A DNA stretch of 64,000 nt, from positions 1 to 64,000 of the forward strand of contig CANJRM010000005.1 of the NCBI GenBank assembly GCA_947476645.1, in the 5' to 3' direction. A program made the translations under genes and the position numbers. The DNA comes from Bacteroidota bacterium (GTDB lineage Bacteria; Bacteroidota; Bacteroidia; Chitinophagales; LD1). Positions 35,211-44,876 of the stretch are shown here, in pieces (the stretch's first letter is position 1; every line of letters begins with the position of its first letter). Below the pieces are notes generated by a model that was given only the letters and a program-made list of their open reading frames with translations, was not told the DNA's origin and did not search any database.

Positions 35211-38200
35211 ATGAGAATGAAATTTATACTCCGTTGCGTTTTTCTTTTGTGTTGCCTGCTTACTGCAAGTGAAATTTATTCGCAAGGGTTTTCTCCTTCG
35301 AATATTTCCAATTTAGCGTTGTGGTTGTCTGCTGATAATGGAGTTACTCTCAATGGAGCAAAAGTAAGTTCTTGGGCAGACCAAAGTGGAAATGTTTATG
35401 ATGCCGCACAAGCCAACTCAACTTTTCAGCCTTCTTTGGTAAATCCTGTTGAACTATGCGGAAAGGCCGCCATACAATTTAATGGCACTAATACAGAATT
35501 AGATGGTGTTCAGATTCCAAATCTGGATAACAGTTCTATCAGTTTATTTATTGTTGGGCGCACCAGCATTGTTACAGGAAGTCGCGCGTTTTTTTCAGCA
35601 AACAATTTGGCTACCGGAATTCGCATGTGGCATTCAGTTGCCAGCTATGAGTTTAGAAATAACGGAAGTCCGGTTACGGGATTGACTGTACCTGTCAATT
35701 ATAATTTTGTACCCAATGCTTATTGCCTTATGGCGGTTGTAAAAGATTTTGGAGTAAGTGTTGACCTTTACAAAAACACCGCCCTGGCAAAACACTCCAC
35801 TACAGCACTTGCCACAGGACCTTTCTCCAACGCAAATTATATTTTAGGAAGAGTGCTTGCTGCTAACTCCTCGTTTCTGAGCGGAGAAATTGCTGAAGTT
35901 ATTTTATACAAAGGCGCGCTTACCACTGCTGAAAGAGCACAGGTAGAAACTTATTTGGAAGACAAGTATGCGCCACCTGTTAGTTTGGGTGCCGATATCA
36001 CCATTCCTTATGGGTTTTGTCCGACAACGCTCGATGCAGGAACTTGCTTTACAAATTACTTGTGGTCAACGGGAGCAACTACTTCAACTATTAGCGTAAA
36101 TGCAGGGGGCGCTTATTCGGTCACTGTTACTGATATTTTCGGAAGACAAACTACCGATGCTATTGAGGTTACTTATCCGAATGTAAGCATCAATACAAGC
36201 GACACAACAATTTGTGCTGGTGATATAATTACCATCGGCACTCAACTCCCATCGCCAGCTAGCTACACCTTTCAATGGCAAGATGCGCAAACAACTTCAA
36301 CAATAGATATTAGTGCACCGGGAAATTATTCTGTGACTGTAACTGATGACTCGTTGTGTTCGGCAGTTTCAAATACCGTGATTCTTTCGCTCGATAATTT
36401 TCCAAATTCAGTTTCGCTTGGGGCTGACTTAAATAATATTTGTGCGGGAAACACAATCGGTTTGCAAACACCTGCAACAGGTTGGGACGCTTTACAATTT
36501 ACCTGGTCAGATAACAGCCACGATAGCTTGTTTGCAATTCCCGCAACAGGAACGTACACTGTAACTGTAACGAACACAAACGGATGCATAGCAACAGATG
36601 ATGTTTCGGCAATTGTAAATGGTGTTGCTCCTACTGTAAGTTTTGGAGGAGCAAATTTATGCTTAGGTGAAGCATATACTCCTTGGGATAGTTCTTATGT
36701 TAATGGCGGTTCAATCATTACTGGCTATGCTTGGGATTTTGGTGATGGCAATAGCGATACAGCTACTTATCCTTTCTATACTTATGCTGATACGGGCATT
36801 TACATCGTCTCACTTACGGTTACTACTGATGCCGGTTGTTCGAGCAGTGGAACAGAGCAAGTAATTATAAAAGCAAATCCTTTAGCTGCATTTCAAACTA
36901 CCATTGCGTGTATAAACAATGCTTATCAGTTCACTGATATGAGTTCACCGCCAGCGGGTGGAAGCATCTCTAACTGGGATTGGGATTTTGGAGATGCTTC
37001 AACGCATTCTACTTCACAAAATTCTTTGCACACTTATTTAAATGCGGGAAACATTCCTGTTACACTTACTGTTACTGCTGATAATAACTGTGAAGTTTCT
37101 CTCACCGATACTTTGCATGTGGTCAGCAATTTTCCTTTCCCTTCTGTTCCCGTTTTGCAAAACCCTTCTGACAGTTTTCAGGCGGCTTCGCTCGCTGTAA
37201 ATTTCAGTTGGTCGCCTTCGGCAAATGCGAGCACCTATACATTGGTGGTTGCTACCGATGCGGCATTTGCAACTTCCATAGGTTACAGCGGAATTACAAC
37301 CACTAGTTACTCACTTACTTTTGCTACAAGCACTCAACGTTTTTGGAAAGTAGTTGCAAATAATATTTGTGGCAACACAACTGAATCTGTTTCACGAGTG
37401 TTGAATTTTTTCTTCCCTAACAATTTGCAAAATCTTGCTTTGTGGCTCGAAGCCGACAATGGATTAACGCTGAATGGACAAGGTGTTGCACAGTGGAATG
37501 ATATGAGCGGAAATAATTTACACGCCACACAACCCGTTGCTACCAATCAACCAATACTTGATTTAACTCCTGGGCAAATAGTAAAACCCGCTGTAAAATT
37601 TGATGGCAGTAATGATTCTCTCATTGGTGTTACTATTCCAAATTTAGAAACCAACTCCTTCTCGCTTTTCATCGTTGGTAAAACGAGTTCTTTAAGCAAT
37701 AGCAGAGGATTCTTTTCGGTTAATGGTACCACTAACGGAATTCGTATGTGGCATTCGGGAGCCAATTATGAATTCAGAAATAACGGGGCTCCGCTTACTG
37801 CTCCATCTGCTTACAAATTTGTGCAGGATGATTACTCTCTTATGGGTGTAGAAAAAGATTTTGGAACCGTTTTGAATTTGTATAAGAACAGCAGTTTAGC
37901 CGCTAATAGTATAGGCAATCCATTGAGTGGAACGTTAACCGGTCCATTTACAAACACCAATTATCTTTTAGGAAAAGTATCAGGGGCAAACACTTCGTAT
38001 TTGAATGGAGAAATTGCAGAGGTCATTCTTTACAAAAGTTTTCTGAGTGATGGTGAACGTTCGCAAGTCGAAAACTATCTCTACAACAAATATTCTCCAC
38101 CTGTTGATTTGGGACCCGATGTTACACAGGTGTATAGTTTATGCCCGATTACGATTGATGCCACCAATCGTTTCAAAGATTTTATTTGGTCAACTGGCGA

Positions 38201-40580
38201 AACCACTCCGAACATTAGCGTAAATAAAACAGGAACTTACTTAGTAACAGTTACAGATGTTTTTGACCGCACCAGCACCGATGCCATAAACATTACAATG
38301 CCTTATGTTTCTATGAGTCCGGTTGATACGGTAATTTGTTTAGGGCAAAGTGTAAATGTGCATCCCGTTCTTCTTTCACCTGATGCTGGCTACACGTTTT
38401 GGTGGAGTGATGACTTAACTTCTTACACCGTTCAAAAAGACACTACTGGAAATTATTCCGTGCTGATTACCGACAACAACAGTTGTTCGATTGTTACCGA
38501 TACAACACACCTAATGGTAGACTCACTTTCTATACTCTCTGTCCTTCCTACCGATACAGCTTTGTGTATTGGAAATGATATTGCAACAGGAACCGGAAAT
38601 TATCCTCCTGCACAAATACTTTGGTCAACAACCGCGACAACAACTTTCATTACGATTGCCGCTGCAGGAACCTATTCGGTTTCCGTAACAGATATTTATG
38701 GATGCAGCACGAGCGATGTAACTAACGTAACGATTAAAGGCACTGCGCCTACTGGCGGTTTTACTTTGGGTGTTGCGTGCTATGGCGAAGCCACTCAATT
38801 TACGGATACTACTCGTGAGGTTCTGCCAGACCACATCAATCAGTGGAACTGGAATTTTGGTGATGGTTCCACCAATGCAAATCTTAAAAATCCTCAGCAT
38901 GCTTTTCCTGCCCCGGGCGATTACGCAGTCACCTTAGTTTTATATACCGACTCGGGTTGTACCGGAGTTGCAATGGATACTGTTTCTGTTTTTGCAAAAC
39001 CTGTAGCGCGCTATTCTTATCCCGGAATTATTTGTGCCGGAAATTCTTCACAGCTATTTGATAACAGCAGTGTGTTGCCACCTGATAGTGTAGCAAGCTG
39101 GCAATGGAGATTTAATCAAACAGATTTGTTCAACACACCAAATGTTCCCTACAATTTTCCGTTGCAGGGTAATGTGCCTGTTACCTTAGTAGTAACCACA
39201 ACCAAAGGATGTGTAGACAGTGTTTCGAGTTCTGTTGAAGTGTTTCCTCCGCTTCATGCCGATTTTAATTTCAGTGGAGTTTGCGTTGGTGACTCTACAA
39301 AATTTGTTGACCTCACTCCTTCTCTTTCTGTGGTTCGTTGGCAGTGGAATTATGGTGACGGAAGTTTCTTTTCTCCATTACAAAATCCCGCACATCATTA
39401 TTTAGCTTCAGGATTATACAATGTAAGTTTGGCTATAGAAAATTCAATTGGGTGCACCGATACTGTTGCCAAACAAATTCTGATAGTGCAAAATCCGATT
39501 GCCAACTTCACACATCTTTCGCTGTGCGAAGATTTGAATTACACGCCACTTGATAGCAGCATTTCGTTAAGTGAATCAATTCAATTTCGCGATTGGAATA
39601 TTAATGGAAGTTTATTCCATCATGTTCTTTCTCCGCAATATTATTTCGCTGATACAGGAATTTATGCTGTAAAACTTTTGGTGACCACTTATAGCGGATG
39701 TCAGGATTCGATTACTAAAACTATTCAGGTGCATCCGAATCCGGTTTCGGCATTTGCCATGGCTCCGTTGTATGGCGAAGCTCCGATTGATGTAACCCTT
39801 ACCAATCAAAGCAGCGGTGCTTTGAACTATGATTGGAATTTTGGCGATGGCTCTGCGCATTCATTTGCTGCGAATACATCACATACATACACTACTAACG
39901 ATTCGTTCAATATTGTGTTGACTGTCTCTTCCGACTTCGGGTGCACAAACAGCAGCGCGCAAACCTTCTATGTGTCACACACTGACTTGGATTTGTCGGT
40001 TGATGTAGTTGAAGTAACAACTCAAACGCAAACCGATGGCTCTGTATTGGTAGGAATTAAAACGCTGATGAGCAACGTAGGTACACGTGCTATCACGCAC
40101 ATTCATCTATACGCTACGCTCGGCACAGGTGGATTAATTACCGAAGATTGGAATGGTGTTCTTCCTTCGGGACAAGTAATGCAATACACTTTCACCGCGC
40201 AGTTTGTATCAAGTGTTACAAGAGCAAATTCGTTTGTGTGCGTTGAAGCAAAAGCAGTGAACCATGGAGAAACAGAAACGCGGATTGATAACAACCGTCA
40301 GTGCGCTTCGCTAACAGGAACCATTCAGTTGGTGGGTCCTTCGCCTAATCCCGCATTCAACCAATCTACACTTGGAATTATTTTGCCTAAGGAAGGTGTG
40401 GTAGCTATAGAAATTGCTGATGTACTTGGACACCTTGTTGTTCCTAAAACGGAATTGGATTTACCCGAAGGAAGAACAGATTTTGAAATTCCAACAGGAT
40501 TGATGTTGCCCGCTGAATATTTTATTCGGGTTACTTACAATGATGAGAAGACGGTAAGAAAATTCATTCTGCAGAAATAA
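35211..40580 (+). CDS. Giant secreted PKD/LamG-like protein with T9SS sorting domain
   Basis: 1789 residues. A signal peptide ends around EIYSQ (about 25). A LamG-like domain (about 30-255) is followed by Ig/PKD-like modules, including WDFGDGNSDTATY and WDWDFGDAS. A second, very similar LamG-like domain occurs at about 733-963, and more PKD-like repeats follow to about 1590 (WNFGDGS appears repeatedly). A CARDB-like segment lies around 1600-1690. The last about 80 residues (PSPNPAFNQST to KFILQK) are a type A T9SS sorting domain. It is probably a surface adhesin exported by T9SS. No catalytic motif was seen. Confidence 0.88.
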   Translation: MRMKFILRCVFLLCCLLTASEIYSQGFSPSNISNLALWLSADNGVTLNGAKVSSWADQSGNVYDAAQANSTFQPSLVNPVELCGKAAIQFNGTNTELDGVQIPNLDNSSISLFIVGRTSIVTGSRAFFSANNLATGIRMWHSVASYEFRNNGSPVTGLTVPVNYNFVPNAYCLMAVVKDFGVSVDLYKNTALAKHSTTALATGPFSNANYILGRVLAANSSFLSGEIAEVILYKGALTTAERAQVETYLEDKYAPPVSLGADITIPYGFCPTTLDAGTCFTNYLWSTGATTSTISVNAGGAYSVTVTDIFGRQTTDAIEVTYPNVSINTSDTTICAGDIITIGTQLPSPASYTFQWQDAQTTSTIDISAPGNYSVTVTDDSLCSAVSNTVILSLDNFPNSVSLGADLNNICAGNTIGLQTPATGWDALQFTWSDNSHDSLFAIPATGTYTVTVTNTNGCIATDDVSAIVNGVAPTVSFGGANLCLGEAYTPWDSSYVNGGSIITGYAWDFGDGNSDTATYPFYTYADTGIYIVSLTVTTDAGCSSSGTEQVIIKANPLAAFQTTIACINNAYQFTDMSSPPAGGSISNWDWDFGDASTHSTSQNSLHTYLNAGNIPVTLTVTADNNCEVSLTDTLHVVSNFPFPSVPVLQNPSDSFQAASLAVNFSWSPSANASTYTLVVATDAAFATSIGYSGITTTSYSLTFATSTQRFWKVVANNICGNTTESVSRVLNFFFPNNLQNLALWLEADNGLTLNGQGVAQWNDMSGNNLHATQPVATNQPILDLTPGQIVKPAVKFDGSNDSLIGVTIPNLETNSFSLFIVGKTSSLSNSRGFFSVNGTTNGIRMWHSGANYEFRNNGAPLTAPSAYKFVQDDYSLMGVEKDFGTVLNLYKNSSLAANSIGNPLSGTLTGPFTNTNYLLGKVSGANTSYLNGEIAEVILYKSFLSDGERSQVENYLYNKYSPPVDLGPDVTQVYSLCPITIDATNRFKDFIWSTGETTPNISVNKTGTYLVTVTDVFDRTSTDAINITMPYVSMSPVDTVICLGQSVNVHPVLLSPDAGYTFWWSDDLTSYTVQKDTTGNYSVLITDNNSCSIVTDTTHLMVDSLSILSVLPTDTALCIGNDIATGTGNYPPAQILWSTTATTTFITIAAAGTYSVSVTDIYGCSTSDVTNVTIKGTAPTGGFTLGVACYGEATQFTDTTREVLPDHINQWNWNFGDGSTNANLKNPQHAFPAPGDYAVTLVLYTDSGCTGVAMDTVSVFAKPVARYSYPGIICAGNSSQLFDNSSVLPPDSVASWQWRFNQTDLFNTPNVPYNFPLQGNVPVTLVVTTTKGCVDSVSSSVEVFPPLHADFNFSGVCVGDSTKFVDLTPSLSVVRWQWNYGDGSFFSPLQNPAHHYLASGLYNVSLAIENSIGCTDTVAKQILIVQNPIANFTHLSLCEDLNYTPLDSSISLSESIQFRDWNINGSLFHHVLSPQYYFADTGIYAVKLLVTTYSGCQDSITKTIQVHPNPVSAFAMAPLYGEAPIDVTLTNQSSGALNYDWNFGDGSAHSFAANTSHTYTTNDSFNIVLTVSSDFGCTNSSAQTFYVSHTDLDLSVDVVEVTTQTQTDGSVLVGIKTLMSNVGTRAITHIHLYATLGTGGLITEDWNGVLPSGQVMQYTFTAQFVSSVTRANSFVCVEAKAVNHGETETRIDNNRQCASLTGTIQLVGPSPNPAFNQSTLGIILPKEGVVAIEIADVLGHLVVPKTELDLPEGRTDFEIPTGLMLPAEYFIRVTYNDEKTVRKFILQK

Positions 40581-40601
40581 ACTCAGCCACAGATTACATA
40601 C

Positions 40602-41165
40602 ATGAAACACATCGCCATTTTTGCGAGTGGTAAAGGCACAAACGCCAAAGCCATAATTGAGCATTTTGAAAATCATCCGACTATTAAAGTAGTGTTGGTG
40701 GTTACGAATAATCCATCAGCTGGTGTGCTGAAGATTGCGCACGAACACAAAATCATTTCAGCAATCATCAATAAAGATTCGTTGCAGAAGGAAGAAATAA
40801 TGATGAAGTTGCTGAATGCACAGAAGATAGACTTGATTGTGCTTGCAGGATTTTTGCAACTGATTCCCGCTTTTCTACTTCAAAATTTCCCCAAGAAGAT
40901 TATCAATATTCATCCTGCTTTGTTGCCTAAACATGGCGGCAAAGGAATGTACGGCATTAAGGTACACGAAACCGTTCTTGCCAATAAAGAACCTGAAACA
41001 GGAATCACCATTCACTACGTGAACGAAGTTTATGACGATGGAGAAATTCTTTTGCAGAAAAAAGTAACTGTTACTTCTGATGACACTACTGAAACACTTT
41101 CGACCAAAGTTCAGCAATTGGAACATGAGTGGTATGTGAAAGCGATTGAGGAAATCCTGCATTGA
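40602..41165 (+). CDS. purN: Phosphoribosylglycinamide formyltransferase
   Basis: 187 residues. It formylates GAR with 10-formyl-THF in purine synthesis. IAIFASGKGTNAKAIIEHF is the phosphate-binding start, and IINIHPALLPKHGGKGMYGIKVHETVLANKEPETGITIHYVNEVYDDGEILLQ contains the catalytic Asn-His pair and the conserved folate-site region (about 106-150). It lies just downstream of the T9SS gene and upstream of purH. Confidence 0.96.
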   Translation: MKHIAIFASGKGTNAKAIIEHFENHPTIKVVLVVTNNPSAGVLKIAHEHKIISAIINKDSLQKEEIMMKLLNAQKIDLIVLAGFLQLIPAFLLQNFPKKIINIHPALLPKHGGKGMYGIKVHETVLANKEPETGITIHYVNEVYDDGEILLQKKVTVTSDDTTETLSTKVQQLEHEWYVKAIEEILH

Positions 41166-41203
41166 AAATTGCTTCGTGGAAAAACTGTGGTTAAATAATT
41201 CCA

Positions 41204-41231
41204 CATTCAGCATTCGGCATTCAGCACTAAA
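41204..41231. repeat. Heptanucleotide array between purN and purH
   Basis: CATTCAG, CATTCGG, CATTCAG, CACTAAA: four 7-nt units, ending 3 nt before the purH -7 element. Confidence 0.8.
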
Positions 41232-41233
41232 AA

Positions 41234-41241
41234 TACTTTTG
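41234..41241 (+). promoter_or_regulatory. -7 promoter element for purH
   Basis: TACTTTTG is an exact TAnnTTTG match, 22 nt before the purH start. The heptamer array occupies the -33 region and no clear TTG is present there. Confidence 0.5.
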
Positions 41242-41263
41242 CGCGCAATTTCAAATACACATC

Positions 41264-42790
41264 ATGCGCAAAAAAATAAAGTCAGCCCTGATTTCTGTTT
41301 ATTACAAAGACAAGCTCGACCTTGTTGTAAAGGAACTCGATAAACTCGGAGTAAAAATTTACAGCACGGGCGGCACACAAAGTTTTATTGAAGACTTAGG
41401 CGTAAAAGTTACAGCCGTTGAAGACCTTACTTCTTATCCTTCTATTCTTGGTGGACGAGTGAAAACACTTCACCCGAAAGTATTTGGTGGCATACTCGGC
41501 AGAAGAGATAACGAGAGTGACCAAAAAGAAATGGCACAGTATGAAATTCCCGAATTTGATTTGGTGATTGTTGATTTATATCCGTTTGAAGAAACGGTGA
41601 AGGCGGGCAAAGGCGAAGACGATGTGATTGAGAAAATTGACATTGGCGGAATCAGTTTGATTCGCGCTGCCGCAAAGAATTTTAATGACACGGTGATTGT
41701 TTCTTCGCGCAACGATTATGAATTGTTGCTTGAATTGTTGCAAACAAAAAATGGCGAAACTGATTTGGAAGACAGAAAGAAATTTGCTGCCAAAGCATTC
41801 ATGACTTCTTCACATTACGACACACTCATTTTCGAATACTTCAACAACGAATTCAAATTCGAAGTTTTCAAAAAGAGCGAGCTCAACGGAAAGGTTTTGC
41901 GCTATGGAGAAAATCCTCATCAGCGCGGAGTTTTCTATGGCAACCTCAACGAGATTTTTGAAATACTAAACGGTAAAGAACTTTCGTACAACAACCTTGT
42001 TGATGTAGATGCTTCCATAAATCTTGTTGCAGAATTTACAGAACCAACGGTTGCTATTATCAAACACACCAATAGTTGCGGTTTAGCTTCGCGCGAAAAT
42101 GTTTGCGAAGCCTACAAAGCTGCTTTTGCCTGCGATACTACTTCGGCTTTTGGCGGTGTAATTGCCGTGAACAGAAAAATTGATTTGGCAACTGCTAACG
42201 AAATGAATTCACTTTTTTTTGAAGTGCTTACCGCTCCTGATTATGATGATGACGCACTCGCTGTTTTGAAATCGAAAAAGAACCGCATCCTAATTAAAGT
42301 TCAAAATTCAAAGTTCAAAGTTCAAAGTAAAACCTTCAAGAATTTACTGAATGGAGTTCTTGTTCAAGATGCGGATTCGTCAAGCGAAAAAAGAAGTCAG
42401 TTTAAAACAGTAACCACAAAAGCACCTTCTGAGAAAGAAATTTCTGATTTGGAGTTTGCGGTTATTGCCGTAAAACATTTAAAGAGCAATGGAATTGCGT
42501 TGGTAAAAAACAAACAGCTTATTGGCAGCAACTGCGGGCAAACTTCGCGGGTAGATGCCTTGCAAAACGCCATCCGCAAAGCGAAGGAGTTCAGCTTTGA
42601 CTTAACCGGCTCGGTAATGGCAAGCGATGCTTTTTTCCCCTTCCCTGATTGTGTGACTATTTCTGCTGAAGCTGGCATAACCGCTATTGCCCAACCGGGC
42701 GGAAGCATCAAAGACCAGGATTCTATTGACGCGGCTAACAAACTGGGGCAGGCAATGGTAACTACAGGGGTTAGACACTTCAAGCACTAA
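41264..42790 (+). CDS. purH: Bifunctional AICAR formyltransferase/IMP cyclohydrolase
   Basis: 508 residues. The IMP cyclohydrolase half starts KSALISVYYKDKLD (KxxLxSVxDK-like) and has STGGTQSFIEDLG; the AICAR formyltransferase half has LRYGENPHQRGVFYG and IIKHTNSCGLASRENVCEAYKAAFACDTTSAFGG, with catalytic Lys-His near KHTN. It performs the last two steps of IMP synthesis. Residues about 345-357 (KVQNSKFKVQSK) are encoded by a heptamer tandem array, apparently a small in-frame insertion in a surface loop. The gene precedes the mreB cluster. Confidence 0.97.
   Translation: MRKKIKSALISVYYKDKLDLVVKELDKLGVKIYSTGGTQSFIEDLGVKVTAVEDLTSYPSILGGRVKTLHPKVFGGILGRRDNESDQKEMAQYEIPEFDLVIVDLYPFEETVKAGKGEDDVIEKIDIGGISLIRAAAKNFNDTVIVSSRNDYELLLELLQTKNGETDLEDRKKFAAKAFMTSSHYDTLIFEYFNNEFKFEVFKKSELNGKVLRYGENPHQRGVFYGNLNEIFEILNGKELSYNNLVDVDASINLVAEFTEPTVAIIKHTNSCGLASRENVCEAYKAAFACDTTSAFGGVIAVNRKIDLATANEMNSLFFEVLTAPDYDDDALAVLKSKKNRILIKVQNSKFKVQSKTFKNLLNGVLVQDADSSSEKRSQFKTVTTKAPSEKEISDLEFAVIAVKHLKSNGIALVKNKQLIGSNCGQTSRVDALQNAIRKAKEFSFDLTGSVMASDAFFPFPDCVTISAEAGITAIAQPGGSIKDQDSIDAANKLGQAMVTTGVRHFKH
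42299..42326. repeat. Heptanucleotide array inside purH
   Basis: Four 7-nt units: GTTCAAA, ATTCAAA, GTTCAAA, GTTCAAA. They are read through in frame and resemble, in reverse complement, the array between gldE and gldD (TTTGAAC). Confidence 0.85.
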
Positions 42791-42918
42791 ACTCCAAATC
42801 TTGCCTTTTGGGGCTGGTGTGGGTTTTCTGAATTTTTGTGGATACTTTTTATTTACTGTAATTTGTTTTTCTCTTCTTTACGCGCAATTCAAAACCCCTT
42901 CTAAACCTCCACCAAAGC

Positions 42919-43947
42919 ATGGCTTTGTTTAATTTTTTAACTCAGGAAATTGCGATTGACCTCGGCACCGCAAACACCCTCATTATTCATAACGATAAAG
43001 TTGTTGTTGACCAACCTTCGATTGTTGCCATTGACCGCAGAACCGATAAGGTAATTGCGGTTGGAACACGTGCTATGCAAATGCACGAAAAAACTCACGA
43101 GAATATTAAAACGGTTCGTCCGCTAAAGGATGGAGTGATTGCAGATTTTCGCGCAGCAGAAAGTATGATTCGCGAAATGATTGCGATGATTTATGGCGAT
43201 AAGAAACCGTTTTTTCCTCCGCGTTATAAAATGGTAATTTGTATTCCATCGGGAATTACCGAAGTGGAAAAACGTGCGGTGAAAGACAGCGCTGAACAAG
43301 CAGGTGGGCAGGATGTAAAAATGATTCACGAGCCAATGGCTGCTGCTATAGGAATTGGAATCGATGTAGAAGAGCCAAACGGAAATATGATTATTGATAT
43401 TGGTGGCGGAACTACTGAGATTGCAGTAATTGCGCTTTCAGGAATTGTGTGCGACCAAAGTATTCGCGTAGCCGGTGATGAATTTACGCTTGATATTGTT
43501 GACTACATGCGCAGACAACACAACATGCTTATTGGTGAAAGAACTGCCGAGAAAATAAAAATACATGTTGGCTCTGCGTTGACTGATATTGATTCGCCAC
43601 CCGATGATTACCCGGTGAATGGAAGAGATTTGATGACAGGAATTCCAAAACAGATTATTGTTTCATATTCTGAAATTGCGCACGCTATTGATAAATCAAT
43701 TTCAAAAATTGAAGAGGCTATTTTGAAAGCGCTGGAAACAACTCCACCTGAATTAGCGGCTGATATTTTTAAAACAGGTTTGTATCTCACAGGTGGTGGT
43801 GCTTTGCTTCGCGGTTTAGATAAACGCATTGGGCAAAAAACAAAATTGCCTGTTCATGTAGCCGAAGACCCGTTGCGTGCGGTTGTTCGCGGCACCGGCA
43901 TTGCGCTGAAGAATATGGATAGATTCACTTTCTTAATGGATGACTAA
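42919..43947 (+). CDS. mreB: Rod shape-determining protein MreB
   Basis: 342 residues, an actin homologue. Phosphate 1 loop: IDLGTANTLI; phosphate 2: IDIGGGTTEIAVI; the adenosine motif appears as LYLTGGGALLRGLD. It polymerises under the inner membrane and organises the elongation machinery encoded just downstream (mreC, mreD, mrdA, rodA). The order purH-mreB-mreC-mreD is common in Bacteroidota. The 128-bp gap upstream carries no clear promoter match. A hairpin-forming repeat follows the stop. Confidence 0.97.
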   Translation: MALFNFLTQEIAIDLGTANTLIIHNDKVVVDQPSIVAIDRRTDKVIAVGTRAMQMHEKTHENIKTVRPLKDGVIADFRAAESMIREMIAMIYGDKKPFFPPRYKMVICIPSGITEVEKRAVKDSAEQAGGQDVKMIHEPMAAAIGIGIDVEEPNGNMIIDIGGGTTEIAVIALSGIVCDQSIRVAGDEFTLDIVDYMRRQHNMLIGERTAEKIKIHVGSALTDIDSPPDDYPVNGRDLMTGIPKQIIVSYSEIAHAIDKSISKIEEAILKALETTPPELAADIFKTGLYLTGGGALLRGLDKRIGQKTKLPVHVAEDPLRAVVRGTGIALKNMDRFTFLMDD

Positions 43948-43954
43948 AAACCCC

Positions 43955-44028
43955 AGTGAATAGTAAATAGTGAATAGTTAATCGGTAAGACAAATACGGC
44001 TGTTACTATTCACGATTTACTATTCACT
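43955..44028. repeat. Paired heptamer arrays forming a 24-bp hairpin (mreB-mreC gap)
   Basis: Left array GTGAATA, GTAAATA, GTGAATA, GTTAATC (43956-43983) and right array ACTATTC, ACGATTT, ACTATTC, ACTACTA (44005-44032). Arms 43955-43978 and 44005-44028 pair over 24 positions with one mismatch, around a 26-nt loop. It fills the mreB-mreC gap. Confidence 0.88.
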
Positions 44029-44042
44029 ACTAACTTTTTTTC

Positions 44043-44873
44043 GTGTATAATCTCTTCCAATTTTTTCTTCGCTATTACCTTTTCCTTCTTTTTGTTTCGC
44101 TCGAAATTTTTTGCTTCTACCTCATTTTTCAAAACAAGCGCTACAACGAAGTAGCGTATATGAACGTGGCAAACAGCGTGAGCGGAAAAGTTTATTCTAC
44201 TTACACGGGCGTGAGCGATTATTTATACCTGCGCAGATTCAGTGACAGTTTGGTAGACGAGAATGCAAAGTTGCGCGCGCAACTTCTCGATTCGAAATAC
44301 ATCAGCAAGATTGACTCGGGAATTCTGCGCGATTCAACATTGAAAAATGTGCAACAATATTCGTTCATCTCTGCGCGTGTAATTCACAACTCCGTAAACG
44401 AAGCCGCCAACTTAATTTATCTCGACAGAGGAAGATTGCAAGGTGTAGGAAAACAAATGGGTGTAATTAATGCCAACGGAATTGTGGGACAAGTAGTAGC
44501 TGTCACCGATAATTATTCGGCAGTAATGAGTGTGCTGAGTAAAGAATTTAAAGTGAGTGCCAAGTTTAAGAAGAATGAATTTTTCGGAAACCTGCATTGG
44601 GATGGAGTTAACTCAACAACTGCGAGTATGGAAGATATTCCAAAACACGTTCCTGTGAAAGTTGGTGACACATTGGTAACAAGCGGATTCTCACAATTAT
44701 TTCCACGAAACATAATGGTTGGAAGAGTGAAAACCGTAAAGATGGAGCCCGACAAAAATTTTTTGGAAATCACTGTTGACCTTTCAACCAATTTTGGAAG
44801 TTTGAGTTACGTGTATGTGGTGAACAATTTGAAGAAGCAGGAAATCTTATTACTTGACAGTTTAGCACATTAA
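44043..44873 (+). CDS. mreC: Rod shape-determining protein MreC
   Basis: 276 residues with a GTG start. One N-terminal membrane helix (about 8-28), then a coiled coil (DNLVDENAKLRAQLLDSKY region, about 60-85) and beta domains with GVINANGIVGQVVAVTDNYSAVMSVL and GDTLVTSGFSQLFPRNIMVGRV, the MreC core. It links MreB inside to penicillin-binding proteins outside. It lies between mreB and mreD; the hairpin upstream may set expression relative to mreB. Confidence 0.95.
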   Translation: MYNLFQFFLRYYLFLLFVSLEIFCFYLIFQNKRYNEVAYMNVANSVSGKVYSTYTGVSDYLYLRRFSDSLVDENAKLRAQLLDSKYISKIDSGILRDSTLKNVQQYSFISARVIHNSVNEAANLIYLDRGRLQGVGKQMGVINANGIVGQVVAVTDNYSAVMSVLSKEFKVSAKFKKNEFFGNLHWDGVNSTTASMEDIPKHVPVKVGDTLVTSGFSQLFPRNIMVGRVKTVKMEPDKNFLEITVDLSTNFGSLSYVYVVNNLKKQEILLLDSLAH

Positions 44874-44876
44874 AAA

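Noticed and set aside
44043-44873. Frameshift or wrong start in mreC and mrdA because no ATG is present
   Set aside because: Both have GTG codons at a sensible place before the membrane helix, with spacing normal for the cluster, so alternative starts explain it.
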